A DNA stretch of 64,000 bases. Source: Tibeticola sediminis (lineage in GTDB: Bacteria; Pseudomonadota; Gammaproteobacteria; Burkholderiales; Burkholderiaceae_C). Positions 26,709 through 36,249 of this stretch are shown piece after piece. The notes below the pieces were generated by a model that was given only the letters and a program-made list of their open reading frames with translations, did not search any database and was not told the origin of the DNA. The first letter of the stretch is position 1. Each line of letters opens with the position of its first letter. The position numbers and the translations under genes were made by a program. The stretch covers positions 310,001 to 374,000 of the forward strand of contig NZ_RKQL01000002.1 of NCBI RefSeq assembly GCF_003843835.1, read 5' to 3'.

Positions 26709-27437
26709 CTACCCCAGATTCGCCAGCGCAAATTCCCAGTTCACGAGTTTGTCGAGCAGCGCGCCGACATAGTCAGCGCGGCGGTTCTGGTAGTCGAGGT
26801 AGTAGGCGTGCTCCCACACGTCGATGGTCAGCAGCGGCTTGAGGCTGTCGGTCAGTGGGGTTTCCGCGTTCGGAGTGCGGGTGACCTTGAGCCGATCACC
26901 ATCCGCAACCAGCCAAGCCCAGCCGCTGCCGAATTGGCCCATCGCGGCCGCGGCCAGTTCCTTCTTGCAGGTTTCTACGCTGCCGAAGGAGGCGATCATG
27001 CGCTCGCGGAGGGCCGCAGGTGGTTCGCCCCCGCCGCCGGGCCGAAGACTGTTCCAGTAAAAGCTGTGGTTCCAGACCTGCGCGGCGTTGTTGAACACTG
27101 CGGCCTTGTCGGGCTGGCCCGCACTGGCCTTGACGATCGCCTCGAGTGATAGATCGGCCATGGGCGTGCCCGCAATCAGTTTGTTCAGATTGTCGACATA
27201 GCCCTTGTGGTGCTTGCCGTAATGAAAGCCGATGGTCTGCGCGGAAATCACGGGTGCGAGCGCCGACTCGGGATAGGGCAAAGCGGGCAAGGCGATGGGC
27301 GTGGCCGCTGCGGCCTGGCGCGGGAGGGCGAACTCCGCGCCAAGCGCGAGGATGCCGGCTGCACCGATCAGCCAGCGGCGCCTTGCAGGGTCAAACGCAT
27401 GGGCGTTGGCATCGAGGAACATCTGCGGGTGATTCAT
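26709..27437 (-). CDS. sodB: Fe/Mn superoxide dismutase with a Tat signal peptide
   Basis: Superoxide dismutase that converts superoxide to hydrogen peroxide and oxygen. Metal ligands are visible: His in [11 protein letters not shown], His in WNHSFYW, and the Asp and His in [12 protein letters not shown]. The N-terminus (start at 27437, GGAGGAGATCCCC directly upstream) carries a 25-30 residue extension with [19 protein letters not shown] and a cleavage-like QAAAA, a twin-arginine signal. Export is unusual, because most Fe/Mn enzymes are cytosolic. Iron or manganese preference is not certain from sequence. It is a single gene; element A lies upstream. Confidence 0.9.
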   Translation of the reverse strand: MNHPQMFLDANAHAFDPARRRWLIGAAGILALGAEFALPRQAAAATPIALPALPYPESALAPVISAQTIGFHYGKHHKGYVDNLNKLIAGTPMADLSLEAIVKASAGQPDKAAVFNNAAQVWNHSFYWNSLRPGGGGEPPAALRERMIASFGSVETCKKELAAAAMGQFGSGWAWLVADGDRLKVTRTPNAETPLTDSLKPLLTIDVWEHAYYLDYQNRRADYVGALLDKLVNWEFALANLG

Positions 27438-27612
27438 GGGGATCTCCTCCATTTCAGAAAGTACCGGGACGACAAGCGGGCGCAGCGCCAAAGCGCCACC
27501 GTTGGCGTGGTTGTGCATCGTGACCGGTGAGCCTGAGCCGCGCAAGTACGCCAACGCCAAGGCCCGCATGCAATTGGGGTTGCTGCCGCAGCGTCGTGCG
27601 CCGGCGCCCTAG
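27436..27612 (+). CDS. small open frame antiparallel to the sodB start, possible gene remnant
   Basis: Reads 58 residues, [20 protein letters not shown] and onward to [13 protein letters not shown] before a TAG. The second half ([20 protein letters not shown]) has codon use with high GC at third positions like a true gene, but I recognise no family. The start overlaps that of sodB on the other strand and its ribosome site is weak. It may be the truncated end of a lost gene or chance. The rest of the gap to 27655 shows nothing else. Confidence 0.2.
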   Translation: MGISSISESTGTTSGRSAKAPPLAWLCIVTGEPEPRKYANAKARMQLGLLPQRRAPAP

Positions 27613-27655
27613 CCTGCCGGCTTGCGTGCCGTCGACCCGATGCAGATCGCAGCCG

Positions 27656-27822
27656 CTCAGAGGCTGAGAGGGAATTTGGCGTGCCCGAAGGGGCGCCCCA
27701 AAACGCGCCCGAGTAGGCGCAAAGCACAGCCGTAGCTCTGGCTACGGCGCGCATTTGCAACGCCCTCTGGCGTGTTTTGGGGCGTCAAAGCGGGCATGAC
27801 CCATTCCCTCTCAGCCTCTCAG
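27656..27822. repeat. palindromic element A (GAGGCTGAGAGGG arms), 167 bp
   Basis: Left arm CTCAGAGGCTGAGAGGGAAT (27656-27675) and right arm (27803-27822) are inverted copies with one mismatch. The 47-bp core at 27716-27762 lies exactly in the centre (60 bp each side), with stem GCCGTAGC-TCTG-GCTACGGC. The right end contains the hrpA stop codon. Near-identical in length to copies at 33094, 54825 and 58182. Confidence 0.9.
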
Positions 27823-30800
27823 TGCAGCAACTGCGCCCAGAGCTTGTCGAGCCGCTTGGTGCTCACGGGCTGGGGCGTGCGCAGTTCTTGGGCGTAGAGG
27901 CTCACGCGCAGTTCTTCGAGCAGCCAGCGGTATTCGTTCATGCGCGCATCGGTCTGGCCTTTGCGCTCGGCGACCAGACGCCAGTAGCGTTGCTCCATGG
28001 CCCGCACGTCCGCCATGCGCTGCGCGTCGCGCGTGGGGTCGGTGCGCCATTTTTCGAGGCGCATCACGATGGCCTTGAGGTAGCGCGGCAGGTGCTGCAA
28101 CGCCGCCCAAGGTGTCTCGAGTAGGAAGCGGCGGGGCATGAGCCGCTGGAGTTGCTGCTGGATGTCGGCCTGAACCTCGGCACTCGGTCGGCAGTCTTTG
28201 AGCTTGCGCGTGGCGGCCGCGTATTCCGCGAGGATTTGACTGGCCAAGCGCGCGATCTCGTTGGCGATCAGCGTGAGGCGCGAGCGGCCCTCGCCGACGC
28301 GCCGCTCGAAGCTCGTGGCGTCGGTTGGCAGAGGCTCGAGCAGAAAGGCGCGGTCGAGCGCGAGGTCGATGATCTGCGCGCGCAGGTCTTCCAAAGTCCC
28401 CAGCCCGAGGTAGGCCACGGCCATTTTTTGCAGATCGGGGATGTTTTTTTCGAGGTATTTGAGGGCGTCGCGGATCTGCAGTGCAAACAGCCGCCGCAGC
28501 CCGGCGCGGTGACGCGCTGCCGCGACCTCCGGTTCGTCGAACACCTCGATGGTCACGGCGTCGCCCTGGTCGATCAGCGCAGGGAAGCCGACGAGGGTTT
28601 GCGCACCGCGGCGGATTTCCATCAGCTCGGGCAGCGTGCCGAAGCTCCAGGTGGTGTAGCGCGCCTCGGCGTTGGCAGTCGCTGGCGCTTCTGTTTTGAG
28701 AGCATGATCGGACCGTTTCGCGCTGGCGTTCCCGGGTTTTTCTTCAGAATTTTGGATCTGGGTGCTGCTTTCGGCCGCTGGGGCCTTTTGCAGCGCCGCC
28801 AGGGCCTGGAACGCGCCGCGCGCTTTGCCGCCGAGTTCGGCCTTGAGCGCCGCGAGGCTGCGGCCCTCGCCGAGCTGGCGTCCGTGTTCGTCGACCACGC
28901 GCAGGTTCATGAACAGGTGTGGGCTCAGCATGTCGAGCTTGAAGTCGCTGCGCTTGACGTCGAGCCCGCTGTCGCGGCGCACGCGCTCGAGCAGCGCATC
29001 GGTGAGGCTGCCGTGACCGAACACGCCTTCCGCGCCCAGTTCCTCAGCCAAGCGTGCCGCGCTCTCAGGCAGCGGCACGAAGCGGCTGCGCGGCTTTTGC
29101 GGCAGGCTTTTGAGCAGCGCCTGGATTTTTTCCTTCAGCATGCCGGGCACCAGCCATTCGCACCGAGCCTCGCTGACCTGGTTGAGCACGAACAGCGGCA
29201 CCGTGACGGTCAGCCCGTCGCGGGGGTTGCCGGGCTCGTGCAGGTAGCTGGCGCTGCAGTCCACCCCGCCGAGGCGCACCACGGGCGGGAAAGCGCCGGT
29301 GGTGATGCCTGCGGCCTCATGCCGCATGAGTTCATCACGGCTCAGAAACAGCAAGCGCGGCTGGCTCCGGGACGCTACGCGCCACCAGTCCTCGAGTTGG
29401 CGCGCGGTGCAGATTTCGGGCGGAATTTGCTGGTCGTAGAAGGCATAAATCAGCGCATCATCGACCAGCACATCTTGGCGCCGCGCCTTGTGCTCGAGTT
29501 GCTGCACCTGCGCGATGAGCTTGCGGTTGGCGGCCAAGAAGGGCAGTTTGCTGTCCCACTCGCCAGCGACCAGCGCCTCGCGGATGAAAATCTCCCGCGC
29601 CGCGACTGGATCGACCCGCGCATAGGACACGCGCCGACCGCTGTAAATGACCAGGCCATAGAGCGTCGCGCGCTCGAAAGCCACCACCTCGCCGGCCTTT
29701 TTCTCCCAGTGCGGGTCGAGCACCTGCTTTTTGAGCAGATGCGCTCCGATCTGCTCGATCCACCCGTGCTCGATGTTGGCCATGCCACGCCCGTAGAGCC
29801 GCGCGGTTTCGACGAGCTCCGCACAGACCACCCAGCGCCCCGGTTTCTTCCGCAAATGCGCACCAGGGTGGCGGTAGAACTTGATGCCGCGCGCGCCGAG
29901 GTAGACCTCTTCGTCCTCGAGCTTGCAGCCCACGTTGCCCAGCAGGCCCGCGAGCATCGCGCCATGAATCTGCTCGTAGCTGGCGGGCTCGGTGTTGAGC
30001 CGCCATCGGTGTTCGGTCACCACGGTGAGCAATTGCGTGTGAATGTCGCGCCACTCACGCAGGCGTCGCAGATTGATGAAGTTTTGCCGCAAGAGCTGCT
30101 CGTACTGGCGGTTCGAAAGCTTGTGCGTGCTGCCGTGGCCGCCGCGCGCCGCATCGATCCACTGCCACAGCCGCAGCGTGGCCGAAAATTCGCTGCGGTC
30201 GTCGTCAAACTTGGCATGCGCGGCGTCGGCCTGAGCCTGCGCCCCGATCGGCCGGTCGCGCACGTCCTGCACCGACAGCGCCGAGGCGATGACCAGCACC
30301 TCGGACAAAGCGCCGCGCATGCGCGCTTCCAGAATCATGCGACCCACGCGCGGGTCGAGCGGCAGCCGCGCGAGTTCATGACCCAGGGGCGTGAGTTCGC
30401 GCGCCTCGTCGGCCGCGCCGAGCTCCTGCAACAACTGATAGCCGTCGGTGATGGCGCGGGCGGACGGCGCGTCGATGAAGGGAAAGTCCTCCACCGCGCC
30501 CAGGTGCAGCGACTTCATGCGCAAAATCACCCCCGCGAGCGACGAACGCAGGATTTCGGGGTCGGTAAAGCGCGGTCGCGCCTGGAAATCCGCCTCGTCG
30601 TAGAGCCGGATGCAGATGCCGTTGGCCACCCGACCGCAGCGGCCAGCGCGCTGGTTGGCCGCCGCCTGGCTGATGGGCTCGATGAGCAACTGCTCGACCT
30701 TTTGCCGCAGGCTGTAGCGCTTGACGCGGGCCGTGCCGCTGTCGATCACATAGCGGATGCCCGGCACCGTCAGCGAGGTTTCGGCGACGTTGGTGGCCAG

Positions 30801-31703
30801 CACGATACGCCGGCCGGTATGGGGCTCAAAAATGCGGTCCTGCTCGGCCTGCGAGAGCCGAGCGAACAGCGGCAGCACCTCGGCCCCGCGCGTCAGCGGC
30901 GAATGGGCCAAATGTCCGCGCAAATGGTCGGCGGCTTCGCGGATTTCGCGCTCGCCGGGCAAGAACACGAGGATGTCGCCCTGCTGCGCGGGCTCGCGCC
31001 AGAGCTCGTCGACGGCTTCGGCGATGGCCTCGTTGAGCCCGAAGTCGCGCGATTCCTCGAACGGACGCCAGCGCAACTCCACCGGATACGTGCGGCCCGA
31101 GACCTGAATGATGGGCGCGTCACCCGCCGCAGACGCAAAGTGCCGCGCGAAGCGTTCGGCGTCGATGGTGGCCGAGGTGACGATCAGCTTCAAGTCCGGC
31201 CGCTGCGGCAGGATGCGCCGGAGATAGCCGAGCAGGAAGTCGATGTTGAGGCTGCGCTCATGCGCCTCGTCGATGATCAGCGTGTCGTAGGCCTGCAGCA
31301 GCGGATCGCTTTGCGTCTCGGCGAGCAGAATGCCGTCGGTCATGAGCTTGACCGAGGCGTCCTTGGCCAGCCGGTCGTGAAAGCGCACTTTGAATCCGAC
31401 CACCTCGCCCAGCGGCGTGTGCAGTTCCTCGGCGATGCGCTTGGCCACGCTGGTGGCGGCGATGCGCCGCGGCTGGGTGTGGCCGATCAGTCGGGGCCGC
31501 TCGCCGGGCCGCGCGTTCATGCGCCCGCGACCGAGCGCCAGCGCCATCTTGGGCAGTTGCGTCGTCTTGCCCGAGCCGGTTTCGCCGCAGACGATGATCA
31601 CCTGATGCGCGGCCATGGCCGCCATGATTTCCTCCCGCCGGGCGGAAACCGGGAGGGATTCGGGAAACTCGAGGTTCAGCGGGGGCGCTACGGGCACGGA
31701 CAC
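27819..31703 (-). CDS. hrpA: DEAH-box ATP-dependent RNA helicase HrpA
   Basis: Large RNA helicase of 1294 residues that acts on translating mRNA and stalled ribosomes in relatives. Helicase motifs in order: GETGSGKTTQLPK, DEAHERS, TSATIDAERFARHF and QRAGRCGR. After the OB-fold region the C-terminal DUF3418 half (about 650-1294) is complete. The start is GTG at 31703 (VSVPVAPPLNLEFPES). The stop codon (TGA at 27821-27819) lies within the arm of element A. It is divergent from argA with 44 bp between the starts. Confidence 0.95.
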   Translation of the reverse strand: MSVPVAPPLNLEFPESLPVSARREEIMAAMAAHQVIIVCGETGSGKTTQLPKMALALGRGRMNARPGERPRLIGHTQPRRIAATSVAKRIAEELHTPLGEVVGFKVRFHDRLAKDASVKLMTDGILLAETQSDPLLQAYDTLIIDEAHERSLNIDFLLGYLRRILPQRPDLKLIVTSATIDAERFARHFASAAGDAPIIQVSGRTYPVELRWRPFEESRDFGLNEAIAEAVDELWREPAQQGDILVFLPGEREIREAADHLRGHLAHSPLTRGAEVLPLFARLSQAEQDRIFEPHTGRRIVLATNVAETSLTVPGIRYVIDSGTARVKRYSLRQKVEQLLIEPISQAAANQRAGRCGRVANGICIRLYDEADFQARPRFTDPEILRSSLAGVILRMKSLHLGAVEDFPFIDAPSARAITDGYQLLQELGAADEARELTPLGHELARLPLDPRVGRMILEARMRGALSEVLVIASALSVQDVRDRPIGAQAQADAAHAKFDDDRSEFSATLRLWQWIDAARGGHGSTHKLSNRQYEQLLRQNFINLRRLREWRDIHTQLLTVVTEHRWRLNTEPASYEQIHGAMLAGLLGNVGCKLEDEEVYLGARGIKFYRHPGAHLRKKPGRWVVCAELVETARLYGRGMANIEHGWIEQIGAHLLKKQVLDPHWEKKAGEVVAFERATLYGLVIYSGRRVSYARVDPVAAREIFIREALVAGEWDSKLPFLAANRKLIAQVQQLEHKARRQDVLVDDALIYAFYDQQIPPEICTARQLEDWWRVASRSQPRLLFLSRDELMRHEAAGITTGAFPPVVRLGGVDCSASYLHEPGNPRDGLTVTVPLFVLNQVSEARCEWLVPGMLKEKIQALLKSLPQKPRSRFVPLPESAARLAEELGAEGVFGHGSLTDALLERVRRDSGLDVKRSDFKLDMLSPHLFMNLRVVDEHGRQLGEGRSLAALKAELGGKARGAFQALAALQKAPAAESSTQIQNSEEKPGNASAKRSDHALKTEAPATANAEARYTTWSFGTLPELMEIRRGAQTLVGFPALIDQGDAVTIEVFDEPEVAAARHRAGLRRLFALQIRDALKYLEKNIPDLQKMAVAYLGLGTLEDLRAQIIDLALDRAFLLEPLPTDATSFERRVGEGRSRLTLIANEIARLASQILAEYAAATRKLKDCRPSAEVQADIQQQLQRLMPRRFLLETPWAALQHLPRYLKAIVMRLEKWRTDPTRDAQRMADVRAMEQRYWRLVAERKGQTDARMNEYRWLLEELRVSLYAQELRTPQPVSTKRLDKLWAQLLH

Positions 31704-31747
31704 GGGCAGTCTTTGATGGAGAATCGCGAATTATCCTTGCGCGCCCC

Positions 31748-33097
31748 ATGTCCACCGTCTTCAACTTCACCTTCGTGCCCTGGTTCCGGTCGGTGGCACC
31801 GTACATCCATAAGTTCCGCAACCAGACTTTCGTGGTGGGTGTCTGCGGTGAGGCCATTGCCGCGGGCAAGCTGCCCAATCTGGCGCAGGACCTCGCCCTC
31901 ATCCAAAGCATGGGCGTGAAAATCGTGCTGGTGCACGGCTTCCGTCCGCAGGTCAGCGAACAGCTGCGCCTCAAGGGCCACGAGGAAAAGTATTCGCACG
32001 GGATGCGCATCACCGACGAAGTCGCGCTCGACTGCGCGCAAGAGGCCGCCGGTCAGTTGCGTTACGAAATCGAAGCGGCGTTCAGCCAGGGCCTGCCCAA
32101 TACGCCCATGGCCGGCGCCACGGTGCGCGTGATTTCCGGCAACTTCATCACCGCGCGACCCGTGGGCATCGTCGACGGGGTGGACTTTCAGCACTCGGGC
32201 GTGGTGCGCAAGGTCGACGTGGCGGGTATTTCGCGCACGCTCGACATGGGGGCGATGGTGCTGCTTTCGCCCTTTGGCTTCTCGCCGACCGGCGAAGCCT
32301 TCAACCTCGCGATGGAGGAGGTTGCCACCTCGGTGGCCAGCGCCATGCAGGCCGACAAGCTGATCTTCGTCACCGAAATACCGGGCATTCGTGTGCGGCC
32401 CGAGGACCCGCCCGGCGACGACAACCCGATCGACACCGAACTGCCGCTGGCCGATGCCGAAGCCTTGCTGCAGCGTCTGCCGCCGCCCGAGAAACCCACC
32501 GACACGGGCTTTTACCTCCAGCATTGCGTGCGCGCCTGCAAGTCCGGCGTCGAGCGCAGCCACATCATTCCGTTCGCGGTGGACGGGTCTCTCTTGCTCG
32601 AAATCTACGTGCACGACGGCATCGGCACCATGATCGTCGATGAAAAACTCGAAGAGCTGCGCGAGGCCACGCCCGACGATGTCGGCGGCATCCTGCAACT
32701 GATCGAGCCGTTCGAGAAAGATGGCACGCTCGTCAAGCGCAGCCGCACCGAGATCGAGCGCGACATCGCCAACTACACCATCATCGAGCACGACGGTGTC
32801 ATCTTTGGCTGTGCTGCGCTGTATCCCTATCCTGAGGCCAAGACCGGCGAGATGGCCGCACTGACGGTCTCACCGCAAAGCCAAGGCCAGGGCGATGGCG
32901 AAAAACTGCTCAAACGCATCGAGCAGCGCGCGCGGGCCTTGGGTCTGGAGAGCATTTTCGTGCTCACCACCCGGACCATGCATTGGTTCATCAAGCGGGG
33001 CTTCCAGCCGGTCGACCCTGATTGGCTGCCCGAAGCCCGCAAACGCAAATACAACTGGGACCGCCGATCCAAGGTGCTGGTCAAGCGGCTGACCTGA
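31748..33097 (+). CDS. argA: amino-acid N-acetyltransferase (N-acetylglutamate synthase)
   Basis: First enzyme of arginine synthesis: acetyl-CoA plus glutamate gives N-acetylglutamate. 449 residues with an N-terminal amino-acid-kinase-like domain (VVGVCGEAIAAGKLPNLAQD, LVHGFRPQV, about 20-290) that normally binds arginine as feedback inhibitor, and a C-terminal GNAT domain (about 300-449, LTVSPQSQGQGDGEKLL as acetyl-CoA loop). Typical of betaproteobacterial ArgA. The TGA stop is the second to fourth base of the arm of element B. Confidence 0.95.
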   Translation: MSTVFNFTFVPWFRSVAPYIHKFRNQTFVVGVCGEAIAAGKLPNLAQDLALIQSMGVKIVLVHGFRPQVSEQLRLKGHEEKYSHGMRITDEVALDCAQEAAGQLRYEIEAAFSQGLPNTPMAGATVRVISGNFITARPVGIVDGVDFQHSGVVRKVDVAGISRTLDMGAMVLLSPFGFSPTGEAFNLAMEEVATSVASAMQADKLIFVTEIPGIRVRPEDPPGDDNPIDTELPLADAEALLQRLPPPEKPTDTGFYLQHCVRACKSGVERSHIIPFAVDGSLLLEIYVHDGIGTMIVDEKLEELREATPDDVGGILQLIEPFEKDGTLVKRSRTEIERDIANYTIIEHDGVIFGCAALYPYPEAKTGEMAALTVSPQSQGQGDGEKLLKRIEQRARALGLESIFVLTTRTMHWFIKRGFQPVDPDWLPEARKRKYNWDRRSKVLVKRLT

Positions 33098-33260
33098 GAG
33101 GCTGAGAGGGAATCGGTCATACCCGCTTTGACGTCCCAAAACACGCCCGAGGGCGTTGCAAATGCGCGCCGTAGCCCGAGCTACGGCTGTGCTTTGCGCC
33201 TACTCGGACGCGCTTTGTGGCGCCTCTTCGGGCACGCCCAATTCCCTCTCAGCCTCTGAG
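33094..33260. repeat. palindromic element B (GAGGCTGAGAGGG arms), 167 bp
   Basis: Arms CTGAGAGGCTGAGAGGGAAT (33094-33113) and its inverted partner (33241-33260). The 47-bp core at 33154-33200 is exactly centred, with stem GCCGTAGC-CCGA-GCTACGGC. It lies between the convergent genes argA and dsbB, and the stop codons of both lie inside the arms: TGA of argA at the outer end and TGA of dsbB within the second GAG block. Confidence 0.92.
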
Positions 33261-33758
33261 CTTCACCCAGAGCCAGATCGCGCCGGCGCCCATGGCCGTG
33301 AAGACGAGGAAAGACCAGTTCGCGATCGAGCCGCCCAGGAAGGTCCAATCCACCTTCGAGCAGTCGCCGCTGCCTTTGAAAATCAGCGGAATCGCACGAC
33401 TCAGCGGGAAGCTCTCGATCATTCCGTAAAAGTCGCGCCCGCAGCTCACGACGGGCGGCGGATACCACTGCAGCCAGCTCTGCCGGGCGGCCGTAAACGC
33501 CCCAAAGCCCGCAAACAGCGCCACCGCTGCGGTCGCGTAGCGCTGGGGGGCGATGCGGCGGCTCGCAGCGCCCACCGCCGCGGCCAGCGCCACCGCGATC
33601 AGCGCATAGCGCTGCACGATGCACATCGGGCACGGCACCAGGCCCACGGCTTCTTGCAGATACAAACCAAAGGCAAGCATCGCCACGGCCGCCGCAGCGA
33701 CCGCGGCCAGCGCCCGACGGCTGTGCCGTGCGGGTTCGCGCCAATCCGGGAAATTCAT
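33249..33758 (-). CDS. dsbB: disulfide bond formation protein DsbB
   Basis: Inner-membrane quinone reductase that reoxidises DsbA. 169 residues with four membrane helices. Both redox pairs are visible: CPMC in the first periplasmic loop and the second pair C...C in [10 protein letters not shown]...SGDCSKVDW. The ATG at 33758 gives [13 protein letters not shown]; open frame upstream is not needed. The last codons (Lys-Leu-Arg-Gly-stop) are encoded by the arm of element B, so the element has written the C-terminus. Confidence 0.93.
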   Translation of the reverse strand: MNFPDWREPARHSRRALAAVAAAAVAMLAFGLYLQEAVGLVPCPMCIVQRYALIAVALAAAVGAASRRIAPQRYATAAVALFAGFGAFTAARQSWLQWYPPPVVSCGRDFYGMIESFPLSRAIPLIFKGSGDCSKVDWTFLGGSIANWSFLVFTAMGAGAIWLWVKLRG

Positions 33759-33917
33759 CGTTCGTCCATTCTCAGGGGGAAATGCTCGGGGAATTGTGCC
33801 TCGAACGCGCGAGCCGGGCGGTTTTGGCGCGAAAATCGCAAGCAAGACACACGGATCGGCGTCCGGCTGGCTTCCAGCGGCGCCCCGCGAGCATTCACCC
33901 CAGGAAGGATTGCACCC

Positions 33918-34190
33918 ATGGCACGGATGGTTCATTGCATCAAGCTCGGCCGCGAAGCCGAAGGCCTCGATTTCCCGCCCTACCCCGGCGAGCTGGGCAA
34001 GCGCATTTGGGAAAACGTCAGCAAGCAGGCCTGGGCCGATTGGCTCAAGCACCAAACCATGTTGGTCAACGAAAACCGCTTGAACCTCGCCGACGCGCGG
34101 GCGCGCCAATACCTCGCGCGTCAGATGGAGAAACATTTCTTTGGCGAAGGCGCCGACCAGGCCGCCGGCTACGTGCCGCCCAGCGCCTAA
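33918..34190 (+). CDS. yggX: oxidative damage protection / Fe(II)-trafficking protein YggX
   Basis: Small cytosolic protein of 90 residues tied to protection of Fe-S enzymes from oxidative damage. The pattern [48 protein letters not shown] and the C-terminal GYVPPSA match the family, including the conserved cysteine near the start (C7). AGGAAGGA lies just upstream of the ATG. It is divergent from dsbB and followed by mnmC. Confidence 0.95.
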   Translation: MARMVHCIKLGREAEGLDFPPYPGELGKRIWENVSKQAWADWLKHQTMLVNENRLNLADARARQYLARQMEKHFFGEGADQAAGYVPPSA

Positions 34191-34248
34191 GCCTAAAACC
34201 ATTGCGCGGGCGTCGCGCATACGCTGACACCGTACCGCCAATCCACCC

Positions 34249-36249
34249 ATGTCCAGTCCCGTCCGTTGGGAAGCCGACGGCACGCCTTGGAGCGAGCGCT
34301 TTCAGGACATTTACCGCAGCCGCGGCGGCGCGGACTTGAGCGGCCTGGCGCAGGCGCGTCATGTTTTCCTCGGCGGCTGCGCCCTACTGGCGCAGGACGG
34401 CTCGCCTGCGGCCTGGGCCGGCGTTTCCGACTGGCGCGTCCTCGAAACCGGCTTTGGGCTCGGCCTGAATTTTCTCGCCACCTGGCAGGCCTGGCTCGAG
34501 GACCCGGCGCGGCCCGAGCGCCTGCACTACGTCGGCGTCGAAGCCTGGCCGCCCGACGCTGCCGACCTGCTGCGCAGCGTGGCCCACCTGCCCATGCTGC
34601 AGCCGCTCGCCGAACGCCTCGCGGCGGTCTGGCACGGCCTCTTGCCGGGCTGGCACCGCTTCGAATTTGAAGGTGGGCGCTTGCGGCTCACGCTGTGCGT
34701 GGGCGAGGTGCGCGCGGCCTTGCGCGAACTCGCCTTTGCCGCCGACAGCGTGTTCCTCGACGGTTTCGACCCGGCGCAAAACCCCGAGATGTGGGATGTG
34801 CACACGCTCAAAGCCGTGGCGCGGCTATGCCGGCCCGGCACCCGTGCGGCGACCTGGACCGTCGCGCGCGCCGTGCGCGAGCATCTGACCCAAGCTGGCT
34901 TCGTCGTTGAAAAAGCGCCGGGCCTGCCACCCAAGCGCGACTGCCTGCGTGCCCGCTGGGCACCGGCCTGGACGCCGCGCCACGCGCCGTATGCGCCAGT
35001 CTGGCCGGCGGCGCAACCGGGGATGGCGCTCGTCATTGGCGCCGGACTCGCAGGGTCATCCGTTGGCTATAGCCTCGCGCTGCGGGGCTGGTCGGTGACG
35101 GTACTCGACCGGGCCGAGGCACCAGCCTCTGGGGCTTCGGGCTTGCCGGTCGGGCTGGTCGCGCCGCGTGTCAGTCCCGACGACCGGGCGCTGTCGCAAC
35201 TCACGCGCGCAGGGGTGCAGGCCACGCTGACCCGGGCGCACCGGCTGCTCCGCGTAGGGGAAGACTGGGCGCCCAGCGGCGTGCTCGAGCGCTGCCTGGC
35301 CCCGGCGGCCGCCCACGCCGCCGACCCCGACGCCAACGCCGACCACCCCACGCGCGGGCGCCGCGGCCGCAGCCTGCCGCCCGATTGGCTCCAGCCGGGC
35401 CATCCCGGAACCGTCTGGTCCCGGCTTGCCGACGCCGACGACGGGGCCAAGGCTGGCTTGGCGCCCGAGGACGCCACGCACGGTGCAGCGCTGTGGCATG
35501 GGCGCGCGGCCTGGCTGCGGCCCGCAGCGCTGGTGCGTGCGCAACTCGCTCAGCCCGGCATCCGCTTCGTCGGTGGCTGCGCGGTCGCGGGTCTGAAACG
35601 GCAAGGCGCACGCTGGCGAGCGCTCGATGCACGGGGCGCCGTGCTGGCCGAGGCCGACTTCGTGGTCGTCGCGTCGGGCTTCGACAGCCTGGCCTTGCTG
35701 CGCGCTTGGACCGCAACCCCGCTGCCGCTGCACGCGCTGCGCGGCCAGGTGGCGATGGGGCCCATGCCCGCCGAGGCCGAGGCCTTGCCGCGGGTGCCGG
35801 TCAACGGCTGGGGCAGTCTGATTGCGAATGTGTCGATCGACGCGCGGCCGGGCTGGATCTTTGGTTCGACCTTCGAGCGTGACTGCGCCGAGGCGGTGAT
35901 CCGCGCAGGCGACGTGCAGCAAAACCTCGCCAAGCTCTCGGTCCTCAGCCCCGCAGCGGCACGGCAGCTGGCACCGCAGTTCGCCGCCGGGCAGACCCGG
36001 GCCTGGGCCGGCGTGCGCTGCACGACCCCGGACCGCGTGCCGTTGGTCGGCCCCTTGAGCCGAGCGGGCGCCGATCCGTTCGAGGCCCCTTGGGTCTGCA
36101 CGGCCATGGGGGCGCGCGGCCTCACGCTCTCGGTGCTCTGCGGCGAGTTGATCGCCGCGCGAATCGCGGGCGAGCCCTGGCCCGTGCCGCAACGGCTCGC
36201 CGCCCTTCTGCGTGCGCAGCGTCACACCGAAGTCAACGCCGCTCGATGA
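34249..36249 (+). CDS. mnmC: bifunctional tRNA mnm5s2U biosynthesis protein MnmC
   Basis: Two-domain enzyme of 666 residues that finishes mnm5(s2)U34 of tRNAs. The N-terminal methyltransferase (about 1-245; LETGFGLGLNFLATW and FLDGFDPAQNPEMWD) methylates nm5U. The C-terminal FAD-dependent oxidoreductase begins with GAGLAGSSVGYSLALRGW (about 263) and removes the carboxymethyl group. The C-terminal FAD signature is TAMGARGLTLSVLCGEL. The last 17 bp overlap the convergent CHRD lipoprotein gene. Confidence 0.93.
   Translation: MSSPVRWEADGTPWSERFQDIYRSRGGADLSGLAQARHVFLGGCALLAQDGSPAAWAGVSDWRVLETGFGLGLNFLATWQAWLEDPARPERLHYVGVEAWPPDAADLLRSVAHLPMLQPLAERLAAVWHGLLPGWHRFEFEGGRLRLTLCVGEVRAALRELAFAADSVFLDGFDPAQNPEMWDVHTLKAVARLCRPGTRAATWTVARAVREHLTQAGFVVEKAPGLPPKRDCLRARWAPAWTPRHAPYAPVWPAAQPGMALVIGAGLAGSSVGYSLALRGWSVTVLDRAEAPASGASGLPVGLVAPRVSPDDRALSQLTRAGVQATLTRAHRLLRVGEDWAPSGVLERCLAPAAAHAADPDANADHPTRGRRGRSLPPDWLQPGHPGTVWSRLADADDGAKAGLAPEDATHGAALWHGRAAWLRPAALVRAQLAQPGIRFVGGCAVAGLKRQGARWRALDARGAVLAEADFVVVASGFDSLALLRAWTATPLPLHALRGQVAMGPMPAEAEALPRVPVNGWGSLIANVSIDARPGWIFGSTFERDCAEAVIRAGDVQQNLAKLSVLSPAAARQLAPQFAAGQTRAWAGVRCTTPDRVPLVGPLSRAGADPFEAPWVCTAMGARGLTLSVLCGELIAARIAGEPWPVPQRLAALLRAQRHTEVNAAR

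Noticed and set aside
27434-27760. Repeated peptide beginning [17 protein letters not shown] found in several places
   Set aside because: It is the translation of the palindromic elements at 27656, 33094 and 54825 (and partly others). The repeat explains it; there is no gene.
28152-31919. An open frame of over 1250 codons on the plus strand across hrpA
   Set aside because: It is antisense to the whole hrpA gene. High GC content keeps such frames open; it has no recognised domain or ribosome site, while hrpA has every helicase motif.
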